A stretch of DNA of 45,512 nt from Gnetum montanum (lineage: Eukaryota > Streptophyta > Gnetopsida > Gnetales > Gnetaceae), in contig MNCI01026671.1 in the NCBI GenBank assembly GCA_015680685.1, positions 5,587 through 51,098 on the forward strand, given 5' to 3'. Positions 1 to 9,990 of this stretch are shown piece after piece. Position 1 is the stretch's first letter, and each line of letters starts with the position of its first letter. The notes under the pieces are model-generated. The model saw only the letters and a list, made by a program, of their open reading frames with translations. It was not told where the DNA came from and searched no databases. Position numbers and translations under genes: made by a program.

Positions 1-2651
1 ATCCATGCTGATGCTCCGATGTTTGATGGAGTCGGCACCTCCCACGGACAGGGTAGTTGCGGGAACATCTGATTAGCTTTGACGTACCATGCCACGAACA
101 CCCGTTGTTCCTCTTCAAAGGCTCTAGCTTTGTCTTTGTATTTGTGAAGTTTGGTTAGCCGTCGAGCCAAGTCGGTTGTCACATCTTTTTATCCTTGGTA
201 GCTTTCTTTTACCACCGTGAGTTTAGAATTTGCAACATCTAATTTTTCAGCCAACTGCTTTCGTTTTGCAAATTAATTCTACTTCATATTTGATGTGGGT
301 GGAAGCTACTTGCTTCTCGAGCTTTGACCTCAGGAGCCCTGCTGTTAACATGGCCAGGTTGGCATATCGAAGGTTTGCCAACTCCATGTATTTAGTTAAG
401 TCCTGGATCTGCAGGTCCCGGTTCTTAATTTCCGCTTGGTGGGCGTAGGCGTAAGTGTCCAATATGGCTCCCCAATCAGTGTGCTGGGCACTGATGTTGT
501 TGATTTAAGCTTTGGCCATATGGATCTCCTTCTCCAGGATTTGTTTATACATCCCCACCTGATCACGAAAATGCTCCTTCAGCTTCTCATGTCGTTTAGC
601 CTCATTCTGCCACGCGCTAATTTCGATGGCTGATTTCTGTCGAACAACGCGTACCTCCTCTATTGAGAGGATTCAATTTTCTTTGGCTAAATAACTTACA
701 TCTCGGTTGACTCGAATGAATTATTCTCGCAGTTGATGAAAGTGTTCATCGAGAACATTCTTTTGCTTCTCCACAGAAGTCAATTGAAGGTTATCTGCAA
801 CCAACTGCTTATTCTCTTCTTGCAAGGCCTTGAGTGCCTTAAGATGCACATGAGTTTGCGCCTTTGCTGCAGAGGCATCCCAAGTGGCCGTCTCCTTTTC
901 TTCTGCCACCTTCTTATTCTCTGCAATTAGTTTTGTTGCTGCAATTGTCTAACTGGTCTGCGGGAACCAATCACAAGGGATCCCGCTGTGCTACTTGTAA
1001 GGCGATGAGCTGCTCTTGTAATTTCTGCACTTCAGCCTCAGCATGCTCAGCCCTTACTTCGGATATGATCAGCTTCCCCTTTGTTGAAATGAGGTCTGAC
1101 TGAATTGCCGTTACATTCTGGGGAATGTCAAATAGAGACATTAAAACTTATCCTGTTTGAAGCAATCTATCCAATACATCCTCATGTTCTGCAGGAGTCA
1201 TTGAGGTTCCGGCAATAGTTTGAGCATCCTGAGCTCTTGAAAGATCTGTCGGTGGCACAACAGGTACATTAAAAGACTCTTTGATATAGTCAACGACCAC
1301 TTCAGTTGCTCCCATGACATCCTGGTGTTGCATGACCACCATAGTGGCCCCTTCACCAGTCTCTAACTACACTTGAAAAGATGTTGCGTTTCCATAGATC
1401 TGTTGTAACCATCTGCTTTCCCCTCCTCCTGTTTGCATTGACAACTCACCCCTTGTGCGATCTACTGAAGTTGTAGGCTGGCTGGCATCATCAATGACAT
1501 GGAAGAGATTGGTGTCATCATGACTTCCCCAATTGACCGTCTCAGCAATGGCCCTCAGATGGCTCATCGATGGTCTATAGTCTTGCGGTGGTGGCAGATC
1601 CTGGCCTGTGCTGGGTCCTGCTTCTTGTTGTTGGCTGGGACCTGTGGCCGGCGTTTGATTGGGTCCTGCAAGTTGAGTTGTAGGGGGTCCAGCCATCTGT
1701 TCTTCATCTTCTTCATCTGGTCCCAACTCTTCGCCAGTGCTCTTTCTTGGAGCTGGCGCCTTTAACAATTCAGTGTAAGAAGCATTTTGGGCTTTTCGGA
1801 GGACGTCATTTGTATATCCCCGAATCCCAGCCCGTTGGCACATTTTTCTAGATAAGGCAGGGAAAAGGGAGTGCCATTTTCCCCGTCTTCCGTTCTTCGA
1901 ATCGCCTTAGGATCTCCATTAAATATAGATGGGGAAGGTTAACGTTAACCTTTCCCATCAACACTGCGCATCCTCTTGCCGCGTACGTTGATATTCTTTT
2001 TAAACATTTTATAGGGAAGAGGTGATAGGTCCCGATATTTAAATAAACTCTCTATTCTGTGGTTATCTCACCAAAAGTTTTATCTCTGCCATAAGCCTTT
2101 TCTAGCCAATCCTTTCGCACATTAGGGTTTGATCGGGTGGATAACCGAGCAACATGGGGGCCTGAATTCGAAAGGTTTAACACTTCCGAAATTGCCTGTG
2201 TAGAAAAATCCACTGTCACACCACCAATATTGACTGTGGTGCCTTGCTCCTTATTATGCCAGAATAGGTACGTTTCTCCTAAGTACCAGGCACCTTGTTC
2301 AGAGAGGACAAGCCATAAGGGAGACCCTTTGAGGTGATCCCTAACAGCCTCAAGAGCGAAGTCTGCAAAAGATTCAAAGTTGAGTTCCACAATCACTGAA
2401 GCGATTGTGGACTTCGTGTGGATAGCCTGAATGCATTCCGGAGGCAACGTGAGTTGTTGTCCCAGTTCAGGCGTAGCAGCTCCTCCTTCTGCCTGCCCGG
2501 AGCGTCTGGTAGGAGGCTCTTCTTGATGGATGCTGAATGAGTGCACCTCCTGTTCATTATGTTGTCTGGCAGGGCCTTGCCTTCTACCTCTCCTAGGTTG
2601 TTTCGCTCCACCTTGGTTTGGACTCTTCTGCTATGAACGTTTCGGGGCCAT
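1..2651 (-). pseudogene. Retroelement accessory ORF, frameshifted (globular N-terminus plus coiled coil)
   Basis: A long minus-strand coding region, broken by stops and frameshifts, runs off the left edge. It opens at an ATG (2651) with MAPKR followed by a TAG at codon 7 (2631-2633). It then reads through a basic stretch (AKQPRRGRRQG) and a globular part containing PLWLVLSEQGAWYLGE and GGVTVDFSTQAISEVLNL, to a stop at 2052. The reading continues in shifted frames (about 2040-1850, then 1843-1367 with a Pro/Gln/Glu-rich linker). It ends in Glu/Lys/Gln/Leu-rich segments (1342-1148, 909-721, 633-247) with heptad-like spacing, probably coiled coil. I recognise no catalytic motif. The pattern [VI]-x-F-S-x2-x-I-x2-[VL]-L-x-L resembles the plant Transposase_32 (PF20167) type of ORF common in plant retroelements; that assignment is tentative. 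It lies downstream of element C gag on the same strand, so it may be the accessory gene of that element or of a separate insertion. Confidence 0.6.
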
Positions 2652-2678
2652 CTGCAATCACACGGGCCAACGTTAGTA
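2652..2678 (-). promoter_or_regulatory. Predicted 3' splice site and branch point just before the accessory ORF ATG
   Basis: On the minus strand, a perfect TACTAAC (2672-2678) is followed about 20 bases on by TGATTGCAG, whose AG (2652-2653) abuts the ATG of the accessory ORF. This has the form of a plant branch point plus acceptor, implying a 5'-UTR intron. The donor is not fixed; GGGTAATT near 2860-2870 is one candidate. Splicing is inference. Confidence 0.45.
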
Positions 2679-2929
2679 AGGTTGTTTAGGAAATCAAGTT
2701 ATACCTTACTACTTGCCTTAAATAAAGATCGTATGTTATTGTGTGATTGTGCTTGAAAATTATGATAATGAGTCCTATGACTTAGGTGGAATTTCAAGTT
2801 AAGCTCCTGGTATACTTAAGGTTATATGATTGTTGGCACAATTTCTCTAAGTGTTAGTATTAATTACCCTAATTGATGTCCTTGGGCGATGAAAAATTTC
2901 AAAAAATTTAGGCACTTTTCGGTAAGTGT

Positions 2930-4570
2930 CTCTCCCCCATGACTAAACTGAACACTCCGGGTTCAAGCAGGTTGAAATGGAATTAAAATCGGAGGACCAG
3001 TGCGCGAGATATAGGTGAAAAAGCAAGGGTCACTCTGCAAGTCGTAGAGAAAAAATTGAAAAATTCCCCTAGCGTAAATGGCCAAATGAAGCTAAGTGTT
3101 GCGGCGGGGGTTCCTATTTATAGGAAAATAGGATGCGATATTGCGTACGGTACATCGCATACACGATATCTCGTGGGACACGATATTGCGTACGCGATAT
3201 CTCGTCCCAACTATAGTGAGACACCTGAAAAAGACCAAATTTTTAATGATTTTTCTTGAAATTAATGTGTAAAGTGAGGACATTGACAAGGATTAATGTA
3301 TTCAAGGATAATTACATACAGTCGAGAGGCACTTTGAATGATAAAGATGTGAAGTTAATAATTAAAACTTTGGCAGTTATGAAGAAAAGGGAATGTAATG
3401 GTACATTGGAACGTTAAGGTTTTGAGGGTTAATAAATGGGAAAGAAAATTATGGAAAACTAAGCTGAGGGTAAGAAATTGTGTGTTCTAGCTAGAGACTT
3501 AATGAAGATTACAACAAAATTACACAAGTGGATCCTCCCCAAAGCAAGTTTCAACCTATTATGCCCTTGTGTAATCACACTTAAAGTGTTCATGGGCACT
3601 AGAAAGGTTAAATGTAATCTGCACTAACTCCACAAAACACACGCATGTAAATATCACCGGAATGAGATGAAAATTCTATGTTACACGGGACATGAGCTAC
3701 AATTACACGAACAGTGATATGAGATGAAGTATAGAAAGGGATCGTAGAGATCGGGACATGAGGTAACTGACCCAGGACATAGTGAATCCTATGTGCAAAG
3801 CATGATTAAGGTGTCATTAACCCATCGTTCCAAGATCAGGACCAAGTCCATCCTTCTAATCAGTGACATCGCATTGCTTCATCCCATGGTAAACAACTAT
3901 GAGAGCACCATAACAACAAGGTGTACGATCACTTGGCGTTTAGTACAAGGGAGGAGTGATTTTTGTTTTATGGCACTTCGTTTTCTCTTTTCTTCTCTTC
4001 TTCTTCTTTTGTTTTTTTTTTCACTTTACTGAATCTAGAGAAGTTGCCAACCTTCAGGCATGGGTGCATGTCTTTCTAGTGGAACCCTCTAGAATAGCTT
4101 TTGATGTTCAAGTGCCCTTTTGATTACTCTTACTCCCGTTTTTTGTTAGATCTACAAGGGTCTTAGTACAACCATATTACATGATAACTCCCACAGATGT
4201 CACCAAAGAGAATCCACAAGTTCCCTTGATGTCACACCCTAATCATTCCCCCTTGGTCCATCCTTCCTCACTCTAGGTACAATGAACACAAAATTAATTT
4301 TAAGTTTAGAAATTTCAAGGATATCACGGTACCCTCGAACAGAACCTCTTTATTTATAGAGTGGATGAGTGGATGTAGTGGGCTCACTGTTTCAAATAAT
4401 TGATCACTGATGACTTAATAACATAAAACACACCTCAACCAACGATCCACATGAGTGTTTTGTTTGTAGATGAGATTACTTACAAAAACAGAAAAAGACA
4501 AACACACAAAAAGATAAAACAAAAAGTTGAAAAATTAAAGAAAATGACAATTATTTATTAATCTTGCTTG
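2930..4570 (-). other. Non-coding 3' region of gypsy element C
   Basis: No coding signal. Patches resemble the post-pol non-coding region of element B: the CCCTTGATGTCACACCC block near 4222 resembles 16674-16690, and the A-rich block 4480-4550 resembles 16970-17060. A polypurine-tract-like CATGGGGG on the minus strand (2933-2940) matches the one next to the 3' LTR of element B (15251-15259). So gag of element C is joined directly to the element's 3' end, with pol missing. No 3' LTR follows the polypurine tract, and the left boundary of the element is unresolved. Confidence 0.5.
3113..3206 (-). promoter_or_regulatory. U3-like promoter: TATA box and CGATAT palindromes
   Basis: A minus-strand TATAAATAGG (3113-3122) is preceded by two near-palindromic blocks built on GATATYGCGTACG (about 3136-3152 and 3181-3205) plus an ACGATATCTCGTG block (3162-3174). 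The LTR of element C has the same arrangement (palindromes 7204-7261, TATA 7179-7187), with nearly the same palindrome-to-TATA distance. It faces the accessory ORF at 2651. Either this is an internal promoter of element C or the U3 of a second, partly lost LTR; I see no LTR termini around it. Confidence 0.5.
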
Positions 4571-6550
4571 TTATTGAAATGGGGGATACCCCCCATAACT
4601 AAATGGTTGAGTATGGTTAGGATTAATAAATGGAAAATGAGGATTCTTGCATATTGGAAATATTGAAGCTGGTCCATACTTATCACCTTGGATTTCACAC
4701 ACTTTATAATAAACATAGGGGGGCACTTCATACGATGTAGTTCCCGGATAACAAGTTGACCCACTATGATGTTTAGGACCGTTAGATGGTATGCAAGGAT
4801 TGGGCTGATGCCTTCCATGGTTGCATTCATTGGGCCATATGGTTGTTGGAGTGTAAGTTGGTGGCCCTGATGAAGTTACATGAGGCATTGGGTTCGAAGG
4901 CGAGGGTGCACCACATTGTTGGGCTTGTGCTGGGTTGGAAGATGCAGTGGCCTCAGAATTATGTTGTCCCTTCCTACGGTCGTGTTTAAAGAAAGGACGC
5001 CTTGGATGTTGAGGAGGCTCTTCACTGCTGTTAGTAGCAGCAGCACAAGTGTTGTTCGTGGGTTGCGGTGGTACAAACACCTTAGGAATAGTTGGTGGCA
5101 TTGTGGAAGGAGGGAAAGGATGAGAGTATTGAAAGTTAGGAGGAATATAAGGTGCATAAGGTGGTGGTTGTGTTGGAGGTATGGGCTGATAGTATTGTGG
5201 AGAATGGTGTTGTGGTGAGATAAAGTGTGGCAGCCCAGTTAGAGAAATAGGAGGTTGAACATGATAAACATTTGGATTCGGAAAATTTGAAGGGTGCCTC
5301 CAGTCTAAGGGTGGATTCCCCCACGACTGGGATTGTTGCCACTGTGGTCTAACACAGTATCTTTGTACGAACTCTGGATGTAACATGTTTCCCCAATGCT
5401 CATGTAGATGTAACAATATTGGGCATTGGCCTTTGGGGTGATCGTACAGGCATATGTTGCATTCATATGTAGGATTGGCAGTTGAGCACTTAGTCCCTTC
5501 ATTCCTTCTTCCCGAATGTCTATTATTTCACCCCGCTTCTTGGGCTGTCAAAACTCTATCTCCAATGTTGTTGATAAATTCTCCACACTTTTGATTCATC
5601 CATTCCAACATCTTATTAATCTTTGCCTCTGCTTCTTCTAACGATTGTTGTATTGGCAAAGATGATGTCTCCACCTTGAGATTTGTTGATCTCTCCTTGT
5701 TATGATCATGGACCTTTGTTGAGTTGTGATTTTGGTCTCGTTGATGTTTTTCAACACTCTCCCATGTAGCTATTTCTCCTTCTTCTTTTGCTACCCACTT
5801 AATAAGCTCTTGAATTTGATGGGTTCGTAGGTTGTATAGTTGACCTCGGGCATACGTTCCTAAGGTCTCTCTGGTTTCATTACATAGCCCATCAATAATA
5901 TGGTACATTAGCCTTTTCTCGGAAAACCCATGGCTTGGATAGTTGTTTAATAGTGGATAATATCTTTCTAAGGCCATGTCCAAGGGTTCATGTTTTTCTT
6001 GTTTCCATCCTTGGATTTGTTTCCTCAAGGCTGACACTCTTGCGTAGGTTTGATATTTTTCGTTAAACACCTGTACCATTGTTGACCAGCGTCGTATTGA
6101 ATTTGGTTTTAATGATCTATACCATACTTTAGCTTGGTCAACGAGTGTCATAAGAAAGAGCTTTAGTTTTTTCCAACTGTTATCAATGTTATTCCATGTG
6201 CAGGCATCGTAGAAGGCTAGTAAATGTTGATGCAGATCTAAGTCATAGCCTCCTAAAAATGTAGGAAAGTTGTTTAAATTGAGCCTAGGTAGTCGGCTCT
6301 CTTTACGATGCCTACGTGAGATTCGAACAACCTCTTGTATTTGCGTTATGCCTGTAGTGGCCAGTGGGGGTTCATCGTCATTAGGTAAGTTAGGCTTTTG
6401 TGTGTTGTGATGACGTTGTTTTTGTTCATTCTTATAGGAAACTCCCACCTCAAGTTGTATACTCCAATCTTCATCGTCATAAAGCTCATTGGTCCTCCAA
6501 TGAACTTCCTCACTAAGTGTGGCATTATTATCATCTTGTAGGAGAGGCAT
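4571..6550 (-). pseudogene. gag: Ty3/gypsy gag of element C, one in-frame nonsense codon
   Basis: One reading frame of about 660 codons, open except for a TGA at 5528-5530. Gag is the capsid/nucleocapsid precursor that packages element RNA. Residues 1-85 are acidic then basic. Residues ~90-260 carry the retrotransposon gag core (NLNNFPTFLGGYD, LVDQAKVWYRSL, VFNEKYQTYARVSALRKQIQGWKQ). Residues ~364-376 form a zinc knuckle C-x2-C-x3-H-x4-C (CNICLYDHPKGQC), one residue shorter between C2 and H than the usual form. The C-terminal ~280 residues are very rich in Pro, His, Tyr and Asn. The ATG at 6550 lies about 115 bases downstream of the primer binding site, a normal leader length. The same domain order is found in element B. 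Apart from one stop it is the best preserved gag here. No protease or polymerase follows. Confidence 0.85.
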
Positions 6551-6663
6551 TGTTGTGTGTGAATTTATGTGACTTTTTAATAATTATTAGTTTTTGAAAG
6601 ATATATCATTAAGTTCTTTACAGCGACCTTGTATGATATAACTAATCTAGATAACTAGCACCA

Positions 6664-6681
6664 TCCCCGGCAACGGCGCCA
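6664..6681 (-). other. Primer binding site, tRNA-Asp type
   Basis: On the minus strand this is TGGCGCCGTTGCCGGGGA, which as I recall is exactly complementary to the 3' end of plant tRNA-Asp. It lies one base from the LTR end and marks the start of minus-strand DNA synthesis in Athila/Tat gypsy elements. Confidence 0.9.
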
Positions 6682-6744
6682 ATGATGAGTGGCGAGGTAC
6701 CCCTACACTCAACCATACGAAACGAGCGTCACATGCGTGATCCG

Positions 6745-6745
6745 N
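6745..6745. other. Single-N assembly join inside LTR C
   Basis: Sequence on the two sides corresponds to positions about 230 bases apart in the related solo LTR, so the N hides missing sequence rather than one base. Confidence 0.7.
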
Positions 6746-7203
6746 TATCCCCCTATCTACACCACTGGGCTACCAAGCAGTCACACTTAAATGCTCGTAA
6801 TCAAGTCGTACTCATTCCACTTCTAGGGGTTTAAGGGTGAGAGACTAATCGCGATGAGTAACCGATTCCTTAACTAGCCGTACACACCTGTAGATGCTCA
6901 TAGCCAAGTCATACTCACACCACGTTATGAAAGCAATAAATAACATGAAATAAATAACAATAAAATAAACTAAGTGAATGCTGCAATGATGAAGTAATCT
7001 CGATCTTTATTGCCGGTCATGTGCGTGTCCAAGTACGGCACACTCGAATAAAGACACCGTACAATTACATTCACCACACTGCGGGCAGACACGGGAAAAA
7101 TTCTAACTCTGGAGGGATCAAACTGCCAGAGCTTCGCTACTCTAAAACTGGGATCCCCGAATAATTGAGAGTCGCCTCTTATTTATAGACATGGCGGCGG
7201 ACT

Positions 7204-7261
7204 GCGATATCGCGTACGCAATATCGTAGGGAAAGATGCGATATCGCGTACGCGATATCGC
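7204..7261. repeat. Tandem palindromes in U3 of LTR C
   Basis: Two units built on GCGATATCGCGTACGCG. The second, 7238-7261, is a perfect 24-base palindrome centred on GTAC at 7248-7251. The first (7204-7227) differs by one base from the same palindrome. They sit about 60 bases upstream of the TATA box. Confidence 0.9.
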
Positions 7262-7286
7262 GGCCTGTGCGAACCGCGTCTTATCA

Positions 7287-8409
7287 TAAACTAAAATCAT
7301 AAAATTTTCCTTCTCACATCATCAAAAAAATACTCAAATCTCCCATAAATACATTCAAAATCTAAGAAATTAATTTGAAAAACCCATTTCACAAAATTAA
7401 TGGTAAAATTATTACAAACTCCATACTTGAAATTGATGAAAATAGTAATATAATTAACCATAATTATGAATAGAAAAAATATATAGAATTAACATTCCAT
7501 TTGTTCAAAGAAATACCCATTTTCCAATAACAACATCAAAAATATAGAATTAATTAATACAAAGCCCATCTCATGAATGTGCAAAAACCTGCAATGTAAA
7601 TGAAGAAGAAGCCAAGATTACTTACGTCTATATCCACATTATGAAATCTACAAGAGAAGAGAGAAAAATAGTGAGATCTAAGTAACAACACAACTAATGT
7701 GAATTCACTAGCACCTCCACCAACTTCAATCTCCCATAGCACCTCTCCTATATCATCAAAGTATGTAGAGAGAAACAACCATGGAAGTGTTAATGGAGAT
7801 TGAAAAAAACCATGGAATATGAGAAATAACTAATTACCAAAATAAACATTACACTAATAAAATATTTCCATCAATCCTTTCCACCACATATGTAAATTCA
7901 TCTCCTTTTCAGATAACATCTACACATATGAAAATGATTAATGAAGAAAAATGATTAATGAGGAAAATACCATAAAAATCACTATTCAAGAAATACCCCA
8001 AATCTTCTCATAATAATAATGATAATGAAAACAAGGTTGTAAAATATACTCTATGAAAATAAATAAACAAACCATAGATCACATGTCATGCCATGCTTCC
8101 AATCAATCCTCATGAAATCCTGTCACACTCAATAATAGGTTTAGTGCACATCTCCTAGATGGTAAAAAATATACATATATGAATTTATGAATATAAATAT
8201 ACATATTGATAAAAAAATATGAATATCCAAAAGATACATAATAACATTGATACATCCATGCATCTCAAAGCTCATCAACATGAAACAATAAATGCAAAAT
8301 CATAACATATACCAAATTGAATATATACCTAAGTAGAGACATCATAATCTCAATAAGGATCATATGTACCAAAGATATAAAGAAAATACAAGTTCTTATA
8401 AGCAAGATG
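7287..8409. other. AT-rich DNA without recognisable genes
   Basis: Low-complexity AT-rich sequence. Open frames are short and show no domain or codon pattern I recognise. Nothing else is supported. Confidence 0.6.
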
Positions 8410-9990
8410 TAAATCCTAGAAAGTATAGCTCTTGCTTCATTTGACATAGTTTCTTTTAGAATCTAGAAGAATTGGATGGGACATCCCATAATTAGTACTA
8501 TACTTGATCAAATCTAGCCAAGCATGATCATGGACTTAGATGACATGTATAAGTTTGGTCATGATACGAAGATTGATATCCTCAAGCTTTTGAATGTCCC
8601 ATCCTTTGGCTTCTTTTAATTTTGTAATATCATCCTACTTCATCAAATGTAAATGCACAACTCCTTTCCTTCAAATCAAATAATGATAATGTTAAGGATA
8701 AATTGTGACCTTGCTAAAGAGAAACCTATTCATATTAACTTTTTGGCCACTGCAAAATTTTTTCATTGTTATTTTTTTCATATTTTATGTCCAAGAACGT
8801 AGAAATTAGAGTTGTATACCAAGGAGAAATAATAAATGTCAATGATATAGAAAAAAAAATGAAGAAAAGAGGATAGAATTACATAAAGAAAGGGCCAATC
8901 ATATCTTTCGTACTATAAATAGAGGTTAAGAGCTTCAAAATCAAATTAAGAGAGTGAATTAGAACAGTGAGGGAAAAACATGTAAGTAAGTATTTAATTT
9001 TCAACCATGAGTGTTGTCATTTTGTTTTTACTTCTCTTTTACTACTTCATCAATCCATTTGATGATTTTCTCCATTGTAAGCATTGAAGTTTCTCAAGAA
9101 GATTAGAATTTTCAGCAATGAATTCTTAAGAAATTTCATACTTGTAACCCTCCTTTAATGATTTACAAAGCTTTGAAGCTTTCTCCCTTTTCATGAACCC
9201 TACATATCAATCACAAATACAAAATATCTTACATTTCATCTCAAAAATTCATTCATAATGATTTCATTATCTTACATTTCATAATTATCTCAAAATCCTT
9301 AATTTCACAAATGTTCACATATCATAAAATTCACAAGGTGATCAAAGATTGAAAAAATAAAGCTTTAGAGGAGGAAGAGCATGATTAATAATGTTTAGTC
9401 TTATTTTATTTTGTTTTATTTCAAGTCAATTTTGATGCTTTCATCATCTTTTTAATTTATTTTCATCAGATACATGAAGATCTCATTCCCTTCAAGTCAT
9501 TTCTTAGTTATTATTAAGATTAAAAGTTACTTGGCATTAGATCTTTCATAAAATGATGCATTTTCAAGAATTTCAAGTTGTCATTTCATGGAAAAGTGTA
9601 AGTTTCTTCTCTATTTCACTTCTTTTATCTGAAATTTGTATTAAATCACTTATTTGCTATTACATCTAAGTTCTATGATCAAAGATGTGTAGATTTATCA
9701 TAAATCTAGTGCAAAATGGATTAGATTTCATTTAGATCCGACATTTCAAAATCAAAATTCTTCACCAATCAAATTGTTGCACTTAATAGTTACCTTGGGT
9801 GACATCATTGGTAAATTTCTGAGGTGTATCAATTTTCTCAATGTTTCCACAATTGAAAACAACATATTTTAATTACAGTAATCTCCATCATTAGTTGCGA
9901 TCTTTGGTAACATGATAATGATTTATATAGTTTTGATCATCATCACTTTAGTAGTTCCTGGTGATAATGTTAAATTTTAGAATATTTGAA
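8410..9990 (+). repeat. Repeat R, copy 1 (uninterrupted; LTR-like)
   Basis: This stretch is repeated, with moderate divergence, as 14391-14430 + 24207-25207 + 30482-30790, where two retrotransposons split it. It carries TATAAATAGAGG (8914-8925) followed by a gene-less T/A-rich leader, which looks like a U3-R-U5 promoter region, so it may be a solo LTR or part of a non-autonomous LTR element. True termini are not identified. Bases 8445-8449 (CATAG) are the unoccupied equivalent of the CATGG target of element B. About 230 bases of this copy (9455-9685) have no counterpart in copy 2. Confidence 0.7.

Larger units (their letters stand above)
6683..7286 (-). repeat. 5' LTR of gypsy element C
   Basis: Read on the + strand the LTR runs from TGATGAG to CTTATCA (CTCATCA in related LTRs), so the element points left. 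It contains a TATA box on the minus strand (7179-7187) and a pair of GCGATATCGC-type palindromes upstream of it. It is 604 bases against 820 and 834 for related LTRs in the window. The missing ~230 bases coincide with the single N at 6745, so the shortness is probably an assembly gap. Flanking bases at 7287-7291 are TAAAC; no partner target duplication is found because the other end is unresolved. Confidence 0.8.

Noticed and set aside
2667-2700. Primer binding site for an element starting left of 3113
   Set aside because: No TGG-starting primer-like sequence next to a CA LTR end is present between the TATA box and the ATG; a splice acceptor explains the sequence better.
3092-3289. Minus-strand frame of 65 codons across the palindromes
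   Set aside because: Its codons are the palindromic promoter block; no domain.
4880-5218. Plus-strand open frame of 112 codons
   Set aside because: Lies antisense to the Pro/His-rich part of element C gag, where skewed composition keeps the other strand open.
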